Source of the DNA: Candidatus Nitrososphaera evergladensis SR1
GTDB taxonomy: Archaea > Thermoproteota > Nitrososphaeria > Nitrososphaerales > Nitrososphaeraceae
Direction: 5' to 3'
DNA: 64,000 nucleotides
Assembly: GCF_000730285.1 (NCBI RefSeq)
Contig: NZ_CP007174.1
Span: forward strand, 1,860,001-1,924,000
This document shows, piece after piece, positions 8,203-17,435 of this stretch (position 1 is the first letter of the stretch; the number at the start of each line of letters is the position of its first letter). A program made the position numbers and the translations under genes. Below the pieces are notes generated by a model, which was not told the DNA's origin, ran no database searches, and saw only the letters and a program-made list of their open reading frames with translations.

Positions 8203-9786
8203 TCAGAGTTTCTTTGGCAGTGGCGCCGTGACGGACCTCTTGTTCGTGTAGCGGGCGACAATGTCCTCCGGCAGCTGGCCTGCAAACAGGTCCTTTGACA
8301 GTCCGCGCAGGTACTTCATTATTGCCCACGTTCCTGCCTTTATGAGGAGCGCCATGAATACCTTCATCATCGGGCCGTAGGACTTGTTCCTGATGATTAT
8401 CGGGATGATGTCGTTTATCACCCGCAGGTTGTGCTGCCAGCACATCCAGAACAGCGTGAACTGCGCCTCGTTGAGGTTGCCAAAGTGCATCGAGTTCTTT
8501 TCGGAGAAGTCCTGGTAGAGCAACGGTGCAACGATGCCGCGCATGTTCGTCTGCTTGAAATCTTCGATGAGGTCGATGGTGTACTGCGTCTCGTCTGGCG
8601 TCTCATCCGGCCAGCCGATGATGAGGGTGAGAGCCGGGAACCAGTGGTTGTCGTTGAGTACCTTGCATCCTTCCCTCACGACTGCACCCCATTCTTCAGG
8701 CTGGAACGGCTTGGTCTTTACTCCAAGGTGCTTCTTGACCATCCTTGGAGCAACTGTTTCGATGCCGAGGTTGGTTGCAAGCCACCTTCCGCCTGCCACG
8801 TCCATCTCGTTTATCTGAGACAACTTCTTTATCAGGTCAGGCGACGAGGCAACCGCTGAAAGCGTCATGTGGGTTGTGCCGACAAAGCGGGCGCCCGTCG
8901 ATTTCAGGCCGCTCCACAAGTGGGTGATCGCGTCTGCGTTTGGCACAAAGTCCTTGTTGTCGCAACCGTAAAGGAGCATCTCGTCTGACTGGAGCCATAT
9001 CGAGTCAAAGCCATAGTCGAGGTTGAGTTTTGCTTCCTGCTGTAGGCGCTCGAGTGGAAAGTCCTTCTTGGTCCTCTTGTTCACGTCGCAAAAGTCGCAT
9101 CCCCTGCCGCATCCGCGCATCGCCTCGATGAGCGAGTTGACGGTCGGGCCCTGCATCATGGGGACGTTTTCGATGTTGCGGACAAAGGTGTGAAGCAGTT
9201 CTGGCGCGTCGCCTGCTTCAAGATCGTGGAACAGGTCCAGCGCAAGTTCGTCGGCCTCGCCGATAACGACCGTGTCGATGCCGTGGATCTTCATCCTGTC
9301 CGGCTTGGCAAGTTCCCACGAGCCATTCCCGCCGACTACAACCTTGAAATTGTATTTCTTTTTTAGCTGGATAATAGAAGCGCACATTTTCTTGAACTTC
9401 ATGGCGACGTACGACAGTTTCTCCGGCGACATTGTCGTGGTTACCGGCGCCATGCCAAGCGGGTCCATCACGTTTATGCCGACCACCTTGGTCTCAGGAC
9501 CTATGCACTTTTCAAGCATCTCTGGGTGGGCAAGGAAAATGTCGTCGCGCCTGTACTCCTTCAGGAGGGCGCCTTCAATCCTGCGAAGGCCGCACTGCGC
9601 GACCTTGACGCCACCTGTGGCATTGTCTGTCTCGACTGACGGGCAGAATATCTTGTCAAAGACAAACTCGGGCACAAGCTCGTAGGGGCCGCAGGCGATA
9701 AAGCCGTAGAGAAAGTTGCCCCTGTAATTGGTCATAAGACTGCGGTCCGCAGTCAATACTATCCTTTTGCCACCTGATACTACCAT
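8203..9786 (-). CDS. B12-binding-type radical SAM protein, candidate GDGT ring synthase-like
   Basis: 527 residues. The N-terminal half (starting KRIVLTADRSLMTNYRGN, with VVGINVMDPLGMAP near 101-114 and GGNGSWELA) looks like the Rossmann-type cobalamin-binding region of class B radical SAM proteins; the cluster motif C226-x3-C230-x2-C233 (CGRGCDFC) follows, then the TIM-barrel part. Archaeal members of this group include GrsA/GrsB, which put cyclopentane rings into tetraether lipids, and Nitrososphaerota make ring-rich crenarchaeol. Family placement is strong; the Grs-like function is inference, as paralogues of unknown role exist. A TATA-like TTTATTTATAG near 9815-9825 lies about 33 nt upstream. 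Confidence 0.8.
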   Translation of the reverse strand: MVVSGGKRIVLTADRSLMTNYRGNFLYGFIACGPYELVPEFVFDKIFCPSVETDNATGGVKVAQCGLRRIEGALLKEYRRDDIFLAHPEMLEKCIGPETKVVGINVMDPLGMAPVTTTMSPEKLSYVAMKFKKMCASIIQLKKKYNFKVVVGGNGSWELAKPDRMKIHGIDTVVIGEADELALDLFHDLEAGDAPELLHTFVRNIENVPMMQGPTVNSLIEAMRGCGRGCDFCDVNKRTKKDFPLERLQQEAKLNLDYGFDSIWLQSDEMLLYGCDNKDFVPNADAITHLWSGLKSTGARFVGTTHMTLSAVASSPDLIKKLSQINEMDVAGGRWLATNLGIETVAPRMVKKHLGVKTKPFQPEEWGAVVREGCKVLNDNHWFPALTLIIGWPDETPDETQYTIDLIEDFKQTNMRGIVAPLLYQDFSEKNSMHFGNLNEAQFTLFWMCWQHNLRVINDIIPIIIRNKSYGPMMKVFMALLIKAGTWAIMKYLRGLSKDLFAGQLPEDIVARYTNKRSVTAPLPKKL

Positions 9787-9852
9787 CTTATGCGTCTACT
9801 CGTGCGTGCTCGGCTATAAATAAACCTATTACCCTTTTTTACACTCTGACAG

Positions 9853-10443
<591 letters not shown>

Positions 10444-10456
10444 TTTTACATTTTTC

Positions 10457-10954
10457 TCAAATCAAAATGTCTTCCCTTATCTCAAACGCTGTTTTTCCCT
10501 TGTGCATTATCCTGTACACGCGATAGGGGTGATGTTTGCCGGGGCCAAGTCCAAACCGGACCAGCCTGCGGCAGGTCTCCAGCCCTGCGTTGTGTATGAT
10601 GGTGCCAATCCCTCTCTTTTCTTGCATTAGTTTGTTCACGATTTCTGCCGGCAGGACCTTGCAGTAGACTTTGGACCGGGCGCGTACAAGCAACCTGCCG
10701 CTTGCGGCAGAACTGATGATGACCTCGCGCCGGATGACGCTATCGGCAAGGGTCTGTCTGACCACCTTTACTTTTACTGCCGAACCGGTAAGGATGCTGA
10801 GCACCTGCTCCACCGTGCCTGTCTCGGCAAGCAGGATCTTTTGCTCAATGCTCAAAGTTGCGCCCTTGCGCCGCTCAAGCGCCGCTATCATTTCCAGGAC
10901 TGTCCTTCCAAAGTCGCCTGCTGCCTCTTCTTTTGTCATCGTCGTCACCATCAT
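10457..10954 (-). CDS. Chorismate lyase-like (DUF98/UTRA-fold) protein
   Basis: 165 residues matching the archaeal DUF98 family, whose characterised methanogen member makes 4-hydroxybenzoate from chorismate. Family features are VEQVLSILTGSAVKVKVV, GRLLVRARSKVYCKVLP and the C-terminal GIGTIIHN region, in the same order as in chorismate lyases. Its start overlaps the stop of the UbiA-like gene by 4 nt, and it is third in the transcript after the methyltransferase and UbiA-like genes. The trio could make and modify a prenylated benzoquinone or similar compound. The enzymatic call is family-based; product and pathway are inference. Confidence 0.75.
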   Translation of the reverse strand: MMVTTMTKEEAAGDFGRTVLEMIAALERRKGATLSIEQKILLAETGTVEQVLSILTGSAVKVKVVRQTLADSVIRREVIISSAASGRLLVRARSKVYCKVLPAEIVNKLMQEKRGIGTIIHNAGLETCRRLVRFGLGPGKHHPYRVYRIMHKGKTAFEIREDILI

Positions 10955-11661
10955 CCAATGACCGCCCTCGCAGCAACGAACAGCAGGGAAAACGCGATTG
11001 TGGCAAGGCTCAGCAGCTTTAGCCTGCGTTCAAGCCTCTTTGCGGCAACAGGATCGCCGCCCTCCCTCTTTAGCTGCTTGTAGGGCCGGGACATCCTTAT
11101 CTCTGCCATGCTTGCAAGGCCCGCGCCTGCTGCAGCCGCAAGCGGCGCCAGTGCAACGACATTGCCTGTCTGGATGGTATAGCCTGCCGTGACAGGAAGG
11201 GCGCCCCATGACACTGCAAACCAAAAGTTAGTGTGAAACCTTCCTTTCCAGATCTCAAAATTGTACGCAAACAGCAAGAATCCTTCAAGGACTGCCGCTA
11301 TTGCAAGTGCAGGCACGTAAAACACGATGTAATAGATGCCAATTGCGTAGGCGCCGGCAAGGGACAGGGCCAAGAGCGCCACCATCTGCCTGCGCGTAAA
11401 GTATGCTCCCCACGGCTTGGCCTTTTTCGATCCGATGGCGTCTGCCGCGTGCGCGCCGACCCCCAGTGCGAGCGCGTAGATGAAGACGATTGCGCCTACC
11501 CTGTCCCAGTGGATGTCATTAGGGGGGACGAGCATGGCGCCAATCAGCGTAAAGGCGATGCACATGCCTGTGTACGGCAGAAACAATAAACCCACAAAGG
11601 CGCGGAACCTTGGCGGGCCAAACCTGGGCACGAACCACTCGTTCATGCGGCTCTCTGTCAT
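10951..11661 (-). CDS. UbiA-like polytopic membrane protein (putative prenyltransferase)
   Basis: 236 residues with about seven hydrophobic helices (for example 23-43, 53-70, 91-110 and 112-133). The loop GVGAHAADAIGSKK stands where UbiA-family prenyltransferases have their first Asp-rich motif, but only one of the usual Asp residues remains in it, so catalytic activity is uncertain. UbiA enzymes join isoprenyl chains to aromatic acceptors at the membrane. Start and stop each overlap the neighbouring gene by 4 nt. An alternative is a non-catalytic membrane relative. Confidence 0.65.
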   Translation of the reverse strand: MTESRMNEWFVPRFGPPRFRAFVGLLFLPYTGMCIAFTLIGAMLVPPNDIHWDRVGAIVFIYALALGVGAHAADAIGSKKAKPWGAYFTRRQMVALLALSLAGAYAIGIYYIVFYVPALAIAAVLEGFLLFAYNFEIWKGRFHTNFWFAVSWGALPVTAGYTIQTGNVVALAPLAAAAGAGLASMAEIRMSRPYKQLKREGGDPVAAKRLERRLKLLSLATIAFSLLFVAARAVIG

Positions 11662-12338
11662 GGTTTTCTCGCCACCACCATTCCTGCCGTGCCAAGCGTG
11701 TAGCGCTTACATTCGATATCTGAAAACCCCCGCTCTTGCAGCGCCTCTACCAGTTTATCGGTCCAGCAAGAGTCGCATATGACCCTGTCAAGGTCGCAAA
11801 ACACCTCTTTCCACGAGCGCGCAAACACGCCTGCAATCCTCAATATCGCAAAGTAGAGCTTCCACAGGCCGTACATGGCAAGATTTTCAGGGCAAGTAAA
11901 ATCGTGAAAGACGGCAACGCCTCCCGGCGCAAGAACGCGCCAACATTCGCCTGCCAGCGCTCTTGCGTCGACGTACTTGGCAAGGTACGACGAAACTATC
12001 GCGTCAAATGCCCCATCTCTGTAGGGGATGGCCTCTGCAGTCGCCTGTACAGAGGCAAGCGACATTTTTTTGCGCGCCACCTGAAGGTATTCAAACGTAA
12101 GGTCGAGGCCGGTCACCCTTCTATTGACCTTCGTGTCAACCATCGCGGCAAGTATGCCCGTCCCGCAGGCAAGGTCAAGGACTTTTTTTCTGACTCCTAT
12201 CTCTGCCAAGATACGGCGCTTCCAGGCCGCGTCACGGCCAAAAGTCGTCGTCCTGACTACAAGATCGTAGCTTGGCGCCGTGTAAGAGTTGAAGAATTTC
12301 CTTGCTGTTGCGTGGCCTTCTTTATGCTGGACCAGCAC
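11658..12338 (-). CDS. Class I SAM-dependent methyltransferase, UbiE/MenG-like
   Basis: 226 residues. The SAM-binding motif I is VLDLACGTGILAAMV (near residue 53), followed by the acidic end of beta-2 (TGLDLTF), PYRDGAFDAIVSSY (motif IV) and VLAPGGVAVFHDF (motif V), an order typical of UbiE/MenG and related small-molecule methyltransferases. It is the first gene of the overlapping three-gene set with the UbiA-like and chorismate-lyase-like genes, making an aromatic or quinone-precursor substrate attractive. The actual acceptor is not shown by the sequence. Confidence 0.8.
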   Translation of the reverse strand: MLVQHKEGHATARKFFNSYTAPSYDLVVRTTTFGRDAAWKRRILAEIGVRKKVLDLACGTGILAAMVDTKVNRRVTGLDLTFEYLQVARKKMSLASVQATAEAIPYRDGAFDAIVSSYLAKYVDARALAGECWRVLAPGGVAVFHDFTCPENLAMYGLWKLYFAILRIAGVFARSWKEVFCDLDRVICDSCWTDKLVEALQERGFSDIECKRYTLGTAGMVVARKP

Positions 12339-12694
12339 TCTATTCTATATCTCGCATTGCTTGCTATTTTGAATAGCGGCCACGACATCAAATAGTTAAT
12401 CAATGTGCGCAGGTATGGTATCTGCGCGTTTTTAGTAGTTCTGAAAATCTCGATAGCTTTGGAAAAGAATTAGCCAAGCTATGGCAAATTTGACAGATGT
12501 GGAGAAAAGAAAAACCAATTAAATGGTTGTTGTTGTCGTCGTATTTTTTTTCTTGCTCATAACACCTACACACACGCAAGTCGCAATGATGGATTTATGT
12601 CGCCAAAGAAAGACTCCACACGTAGCAAGCAAAAAATCTGACGGAAATACATATTGGCAGATCGCATGAAATTATTAATGGTGAAAAATAGGTT
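12339..12694. other. Intergenic stretch with one hairpin, otherwise no gene seen
   Basis: An AT-rich gap of about 356 bp between divergent genes. The only structure I see is GCGCAG (12407-12412) pairing with CTGCGC (12422-12427) around a 9-nt loop, followed by a run of five Ts (12429-12433); it reads like a terminator or the end of a small transcript on the + strand. The ATTATTAAT near 12671-12679 probably serves the next gene. No ORF here is convincing. Confidence 0.4.
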
Positions 12695-13144
<450 letters not shown>

Positions 13145-13237
13145 CGTCTGGCCGTCTATGTTTTTTGTCGAATTTCAGAAATTGGCAGCGCTTTTTATAA
13201 CATATAATTATGCAATCCGCGCAAACGTCATGCAAGC

Positions 13238-13939
13238 GTGTATTTCGTCAACTGGCAGCGCGACATTTCAGTGGAAGAGCGTGATGGCCGCAAGGTGGTG
13301 GTCAAGCGCAACAAGCCAACAAAGGGCTTCCACGAATACATCCTTCTCTGCACCTATACGTTCATCTCTATTTTTCTTGCGCACCCGTCGGCGCCTCCTG
13401 CTCCCGGCGACATTACGAGAAACGAGGGTCCGGAAACGCGAAAAACACTTGAAAGGGTTGGCATACCCACGCCACATCTTGTGTCAATGACTGGAAAAGA
13501 GCTCGTCGAAGAGTACGTGGATGGAGGCGACCTGTACAGGTCCCTTGCGGCAGGCACGCGACGATCTTCCCTTGCGCAGGAGGCAGGAAGGCTCACCGCC
13601 CTTGCACACACTGCGGGCCTCGTGTTTACCGACAACAAGGCGCAAAACTTTCTTGTGCAGGGCGAGTCTCTCTTGCGCACAGACCTTGCATTTCTGCAGA
13701 AAAGCCGTTCGACCTTTGCAAGAAGCATGGACGTCGGCTCGTTCCTTGCAAGCGTAGTCGACCTTCCAAACTACCGCGAGATAGAGCAGGCGTTTTATAG
13801 GGGCTACCGCCTGCAGTCCGGGGACAACTTTCCCTACCTGTCGCTTGTTATAAGGAACATCCTTGCCACCGGCTTTTCCGCCGACGGCAGAACCGCGCTT
13901 CGCAACATGATGCTCGACTCATCAGACGTGATAGGCTAG
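13238..13939 (+). CDS. Small atypical protein kinase-like protein (Bud32/RIO-like fold)
   Basis: 233 residues with a minimal kinase layout: a Lys in GRKVVVKRNKP (candidate ATP-site Lys), hinge-like ELVEEYVDGGDLYR, a catalytic-loop-like GLVFTDNKAQNFLV with Asp and Asn in HRD-x4-N spacing, and RTDLAF in place of DFG. This resembles the small Bud32, RIO and lipopolysaccharide-kinase-type fold, without matching true Bud32 well. The start is GTG at 13238, preceded by TTTTTATAAC (13190-13201). Substrate unknown; a pseudo-kinase is possible because the DFG element is altered. Confidence 0.6.
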   Translation: MYFVNWQRDISVEERDGRKVVVKRNKPTKGFHEYILLCTYTFISIFLAHPSAPPAPGDITRNEGPETRKTLERVGIPTPHLVSMTGKELVEEYVDGGDLYRSLAAGTRRSSLAQEAGRLTALAHTAGLVFTDNKAQNFLVQGESLLRTDLAFLQKSRSTFARSMDVGSFLASVVDLPNYREIEQAFYRGYRLQSGDNFPYLSLVIRNILATGFSADGRTALRNMMLDSSDVIG

Positions 13940-14331
13940 ATGGGCGGAAGCTCTGTCTTTTTGTCAAAGCCGCCCGAGCCGAACTTGCAGTAAAAGCACT
14001 GGTCGGACTGCATGTAGGTCAGCTTTTGTATAGAGATTGCTCCTATCTTGAGTGCCACCTTGGTCATAAAGCGGTACTTGAAGGGCATGGCCGGTATGAC
14101 CTCGTTAAAGTAGACGTCATAGTGGTCGGGGCAGAACTTGAGCGTGATCTTGCCCTGCTGGCGCTGCTCTGGCGGCAGGTCCTTGTTGCTTTCGCTCACC
14201 GTCTGGGCGACCCTCATCTGCTCCCTGATGTACTCGTGCTTTGGGCAGGGGCAGTCCTTGCCTCCTGGGTGCTTGTACGCCGGCGTGTTTTTCCAGTCAA
14301 AGCCGGGGTACTCTTTCTCAAAATCATCCAT
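13936..14331 (-). CDS. Cys/His-rich hypothetical protein, probable zinc binder
   Basis: 131 residues with grouped Cys and His: CPCPKHEY near 27-34, FCPDHYDVYF in the middle and CFYCKFGSGG near the end, a pattern expected of a structural zinc site. I do not recognise the family. The ATG at 14331 is supported by a TATA-like element (CTTTATATTGC in the reverse strand, 14356-14366) about 30 nt upstream. The stop overlaps the stop of the kinase-like gene by 4 nt, convergently. Confidence 0.7.
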   Translation of the reverse strand: MDDFEKEYPGFDWKNTPAYKHPGGKDCPCPKHEYIREQMRVAQTVSESNKDLPPEQRQQGKITLKFCPDHYDVYFNEVIPAMPFKYRFMTKVALKIGAISIQKLTYMQSDQCFYCKFGSGGFDKKTELPPI

Positions 14332-14488
14332 CGCTAAGGCTTTTTACGGCCCCATGCAATATAAAGATGTGGTGCGTACCCTCTGGCGTGCGAGAAAATG
14401 ACAAAAAATATATTTTTGGAGCTAATACAACCCCCTTACGTGACGTGGGCAACCCCCTCATCGTGATGATAATGGTGCAATCTCTACA

Positions 14489-15433
14489 TTGAGTACAGCA
14501 ACAACAGCAAACAACAATCCTGAAGCGGATCCGAACATGAAGACTCTGCTTGAGTTCAAAAAGACAGTAGTCGACGAGCAAAAGCAAGGCGACAAGAAAA
14601 TCGAGGAAATAAACACGCGGCTTGAAGCCGTCAAGAAGCAGATAGACGAGGAAAGAATGCAGCTTGACGAGCTGCGCGCCAAGCTCAAGGGCGTCAATGA
14701 GGAAAAGGATGCCGATTACCCCAAGTTTGTCGAATTGCGCAACAGCCTCATTGAGGCCAAGAACCAGATGAAGTCGCTAGACGACAAGGTCGGCCAGGCA
14801 AAGTCCCGCAAGGACAGAAACGAAATCCACGGCCTTACAAAGGCGCTTGAGCAGATAGAGCGCGACATACAGACCAAAAAGCTGTCCAAGGAGGAGGAGC
14901 GCAAGCTGGTCGCGCGTTCAAAGGAAATTGCGACAAAACTTCACACTCTAAAGATGATGCACAAAAAGGAGGACCAGTACCGCGAAATGTCCACCCAGTA
15001 CGACGAGCTGAAAGGCCGCGTCAACAAGATCTTCCGCCAGAAAGAAGAGTTTGGCAACAAGATAGGCAAGCTCAAGGAAAGCATCGAAAGCTTGGTGAAC
15101 ACGCGCGAGGCACTCTACGAAGAGCGTAGGCAGGTCATCCACACCGTGCGCGAAGCGGCAGCAAAACTCGAAATGATAGAGACGCAGCTCAATGCCATTG
15201 CGTTCAAGAAGAACCGCATGGCCCAGAGCGAGACAAGGCAGAAAAAGACAAAGGAGATGGAAGAGCGCAGGGTTGCAAGGCAGGAGGCCATGCAAGAACG
15301 CGTAAGGCGCGACAAGGAGTACCAGGAGCGCTGGAACGCGCTAAAAGAAGCCGCGATGAAAAAGATGTCTTCCGGCGAGAAACTGACGTTTGACGAAATG
15401 AAGCTGATATTCGGCGATTCCGCACAGGAATAA
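14489..15433 (+). CDS. Long coiled-coil protein
   Basis: 314 residues dominated by heptad-rich helices from about residue 20 to 280, with Lys/Glu/Arg-rich composition and a low-complexity start. Similar long coiled-coil proteins are conserved in archaea (some annotated near phosphoserine-phosphatase-like or SMC-like proteins), but function is unknown; scaffold or ribosome-associated roles are possible. The frame opens with TTG at 14489; ATG at 14537 is an alternative. A strong TATA-like AATATATTTTTGG lies near 14405-14417. Confidence 0.75.
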   Translation: MSTATTANNNPEADPNMKTLLEFKKTVVDEQKQGDKKIEEINTRLEAVKKQIDEERMQLDELRAKLKGVNEEKDADYPKFVELRNSLIEAKNQMKSLDDKVGQAKSRKDRNEIHGLTKALEQIERDIQTKKLSKEEERKLVARSKEIATKLHTLKMMHKKEDQYREMSTQYDELKGRVNKIFRQKEEFGNKIGKLKESIESLVNTREALYEERRQVIHTVREAAAKLEMIETQLNAIAFKKNRMAQSETRQKKTKEMEERRVARQEAMQERVRRDKEYQERWNALKEAAMKKMSSGEKLTFDEMKLIFGDSAQE

Positions 15434-15480
15434 AAGCAGACAAACATTTTTGTGCCAGCCTCATTAAACACAGTACGCTG

Positions 15481-15750
15481 ATGTCGGAAGGAGAAGATAA
15501 ACTGCAATACACGGGCAAGGTTTACCTGTACAGCTCGGGTATGCCCGAAGACCTGATCGCGATTTCAAAAGAAAAACTTGTCGAGCGGGGCGTGAGCGAG
15601 GGCGATATCGTGGTGCTCCTTGACCCCGTGGGAGTGCCGGAAGGAAGCATCATGGCAACCATCTGGCCGCACTATTTGTCAGTTGCCAAGGTAAAGCGCG
15701 TGCGAGAGGGCTCGATATACGCGCCGCAGCTGTTTAACATCCAGTTCTGA
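15481..15750 (+). CDS. Small conserved hypothetical protein
   Basis: 89 residues, soluble, predicted mixed alpha/beta. It starts with ATG directly after a Thr/Ala-coding spacer and follows the coiled-coil gene in the same direction after 47 nt. No recognisable motif beyond a GDIVVLLDPVGVPEG loop. Possibly co-transcribed with its neighbours. Confidence 0.65.
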   Translation: MSEGEDKLQYTGKVYLYSSGMPEDLIAISKEKLVERGVSEGDIVVLLDPVGVPEGSIMATIWPHYLSVAKVKRVREGSIYAPQLFNIQF

Positions 15751-15776
15751 TTTAAGCAAAAACATTAAATCGGCTT

Positions 15777-16031
15777 TTGAGCAACAGCAATTCTGGCTAT
15801 ATGCTAACGTTCTTTTGCAAGCGCGACAGGCACGTGGACTGCCCCGGCGAGTGGCCGGTCGGCGAGTCGTGCGGCCCTGACCACGACTGCTCATTTGACA
15901 TGCGAATGATGAAATGCGCTTGCAAGTGCCATGTTGAGAAAAAGAATGTGGCGGCGCAACCCTCCACAACAACAGCAGCCGCAAAGCGCGCCACTGCTGC
16001 CTCCAAAAGAGCTGGCGCAGCAGGTAAGTAA
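15777..16031 (+). CDS. Small Cys/His-rich protein with Ala/Lys tail
   Basis: 84 residues (TTG at 15777; an ATG at 15801 is a shorter option). FCKRDRHVDCPG, then CGPDHDC and CACKCH give at least six Cys and three His, fitting one or two zinc sites. The last 30 residues are low-complexity Ala/Thr/Lys, a basic tail of a type seen in nucleic-acid-binding proteins. I do not recognise the family. The following DUF1512 gene is 41 nt downstream. Confidence 0.6.
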   Translation: MSNSNSGYMLTFFCKRDRHVDCPGEWPVGESCGPDHDCSFDMRMMKCACKCHVEKKNVAAQPSTTTAAAKRATAASKRAGAAGK

Positions 16032-16072
16032 CCTTTAATTGCTCTTTGCCTCTCACCGTGCTTGTTACACAG

Positions 16073-17227
16073 ATGCTTGACTTTTTTTCTGTCCTGTTCG
16101 GGCAACTTGGAGGGCTGACGGACCCTGGCGAATTTGACCCAGCAAACCCGCTGGTCTGGGTATACATCATCTCGCTTGCGATAATCCCGTTTTTCATGAT
16201 GTACGGCCAAAAGATGCAGTCAAAGGTGATACTGGGGGAGGTGTCAAAGTCGCTGGTGAAACTGAAGGATATGAAGGATGGCGCCCGGCGCGATGCAATA
16301 GACTATGTCAAAAGCGTTATTCAGGACAAGGCTGCCGACCCGTCAGCCAAGATCGACAAATTCTTGGAATACTTCACTATAATGCCCGTCGACATGGACC
16401 CAAGCGGGGTCGTGCGCAAGGTCGAGCACGTCATTCGGACAAAGGACGAGCGTATGCGCGCGGAGGTCCGCAAGATATGCCCCGGAGTCGGCGATTACGA
16501 GCTGTCAAAGATAGAGAACATACTTGAAGCCGCGACTGCGCTCAACATGATCTACAAGGTGGTGAGGCACTATTTCCTGATGGGCAAGCGCACGACTAGC
16601 ATGTTCGTGCTGGTGCAGCTGCAGATGGTGATGCCACTTTTGATTGAAGAGGCCACCGCGATGAAAAAGGCTATGGGCGCCTTTGAAAAGGGCCAGCCGA
16701 TAGGCGACGGCATCGGGCCGATGGTGGTCGGCAGGATGATGCTTGGCAAGGAGAAAATGCCTGCAGCGAAGGAAACCGTCTACGCAGAAGGTGAGCACGC
16801 AGGCAGGAAATTGTACCTGCTAAAGGCGGAAGGGCCGTCAGGCACGGTCGGCAGGCCGGGCGAGGCAATTTCGCGCCTCGTGGGGGACCTTGGGATAAAA
16901 ATCGACGCAATAGTTATGATAGACGCTGCGCTCAAGCTGGAAGGGGAAAAGACCGGCGACGTTGCCGAAGGAATCGGCGCGGCCATAGGGGGCATCGGCG
17001 TGGAAAAATACCAGATAGAAGAGGTCGCCACCCGGTTTGAAATACCGCTATACGCGGTCATTGTAAAACAGTCGGTGCAGGATGCCATCACTGTCATGCG
17101 AAAGGAAATTGCCGACTCGTTTGCCAAAGTCACAGACACTGTGCACGCGATAATCGAGGACAAGACAGAAGAAGGCCAGTCCGTGCTGGTAATAGGCGTC
17201 GGCAATACGATGGGAGTGGCGCAATAA
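16073..17227 (+). CDS. DUF1512 family membrane protein
   Basis: About 384 residues. An N-terminal transmembrane helix (VWVYIISLAIIPFFMMYG, residues about 30-48) is followed by a large cytoplasmic part that matches the archaeal DUF1512 family across its length, including YFTIMPVDMDPSGVVRK and the Gly-rich C-terminal half. Function is unknown. The TTG at 16046 also opens the frame, but a TATA-like CTTTAATTGC at 16032-16041 predicts a transcript start near 16062, which favours ATG 16073. The next gene starts 1 nt after the stop. Confidence 0.88.
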   Translation: MLDFFSVLFGQLGGLTDPGEFDPANPLVWVYIISLAIIPFFMMYGQKMQSKVILGEVSKSLVKLKDMKDGARRDAIDYVKSVIQDKAADPSAKIDKFLEYFTIMPVDMDPSGVVRKVEHVIRTKDERMRAEVRKICPGVGDYELSKIENILEAATALNMIYKVVRHYFLMGKRTTSMFVLVQLQMVMPLLIEEATAMKKAMGAFEKGQPIGDGIGPMVVGRMMLGKEKMPAAKETVYAEGEHAGRKLYLLKAEGPSGTVGRPGEAISRLVGDLGIKIDAIVMIDAALKLEGEKTGDVAEGIGAAIGGIGVEKYQIEEVATRFEIPLYAVIVKQSVQDAITVMRKEIADSFAKVTDTVHAIIEDKTEEGQSVLVIGVGNTMGVAQ

Positions 17228-17228
17228 A

Positions 17229-17435
17229 ATGATACTGTTTGGCAAGAAAAAAGAAGTTCCCCCTACGATATACACGGAAGAAACCTGCAGCGTCTGCGGG
17301 GAAAAGATGCGCCGGCCTTTTGAAGAAGGCGACTATGTCTTTCGCAATGGCTCCACCTGCAAGAAATGCGGCTCGTCGTCAACGATGGTGAGTGCCGTCT
17401 ATGGCGAGTACCCGCCTGACAAAGACTCTTCCTAG
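17229..17435 (+). CDS. Small zinc-ribbon protein
   Basis: 68 residues with C-x2-C (CSVCGEKM) and C-x2-C (CKKCGSSS), a classic zinc ribbon. It begins one base after the DUF1512 stop (TAAAATG), implying coupled translation, so it may be a partner of that membrane protein. No other domain is visible. Convergent with methionine aminopeptidase, 4-nt overlap. Confidence 0.7.
   Translation: MILFGKKKEVPPTIYTEETCSVCGEKMRRPFEEGDYVFRNGSTCKKCGSSSTMVSAVYGEYPPDKDSS

Noticed and set aside
14463-14522. C/D-box-like small RNA (GTGATGA ... CTGA) before the coiled-coil gene
   Set aside because: The internal D' and C' boxes are missing and the region overlaps the start of the coding sequence.
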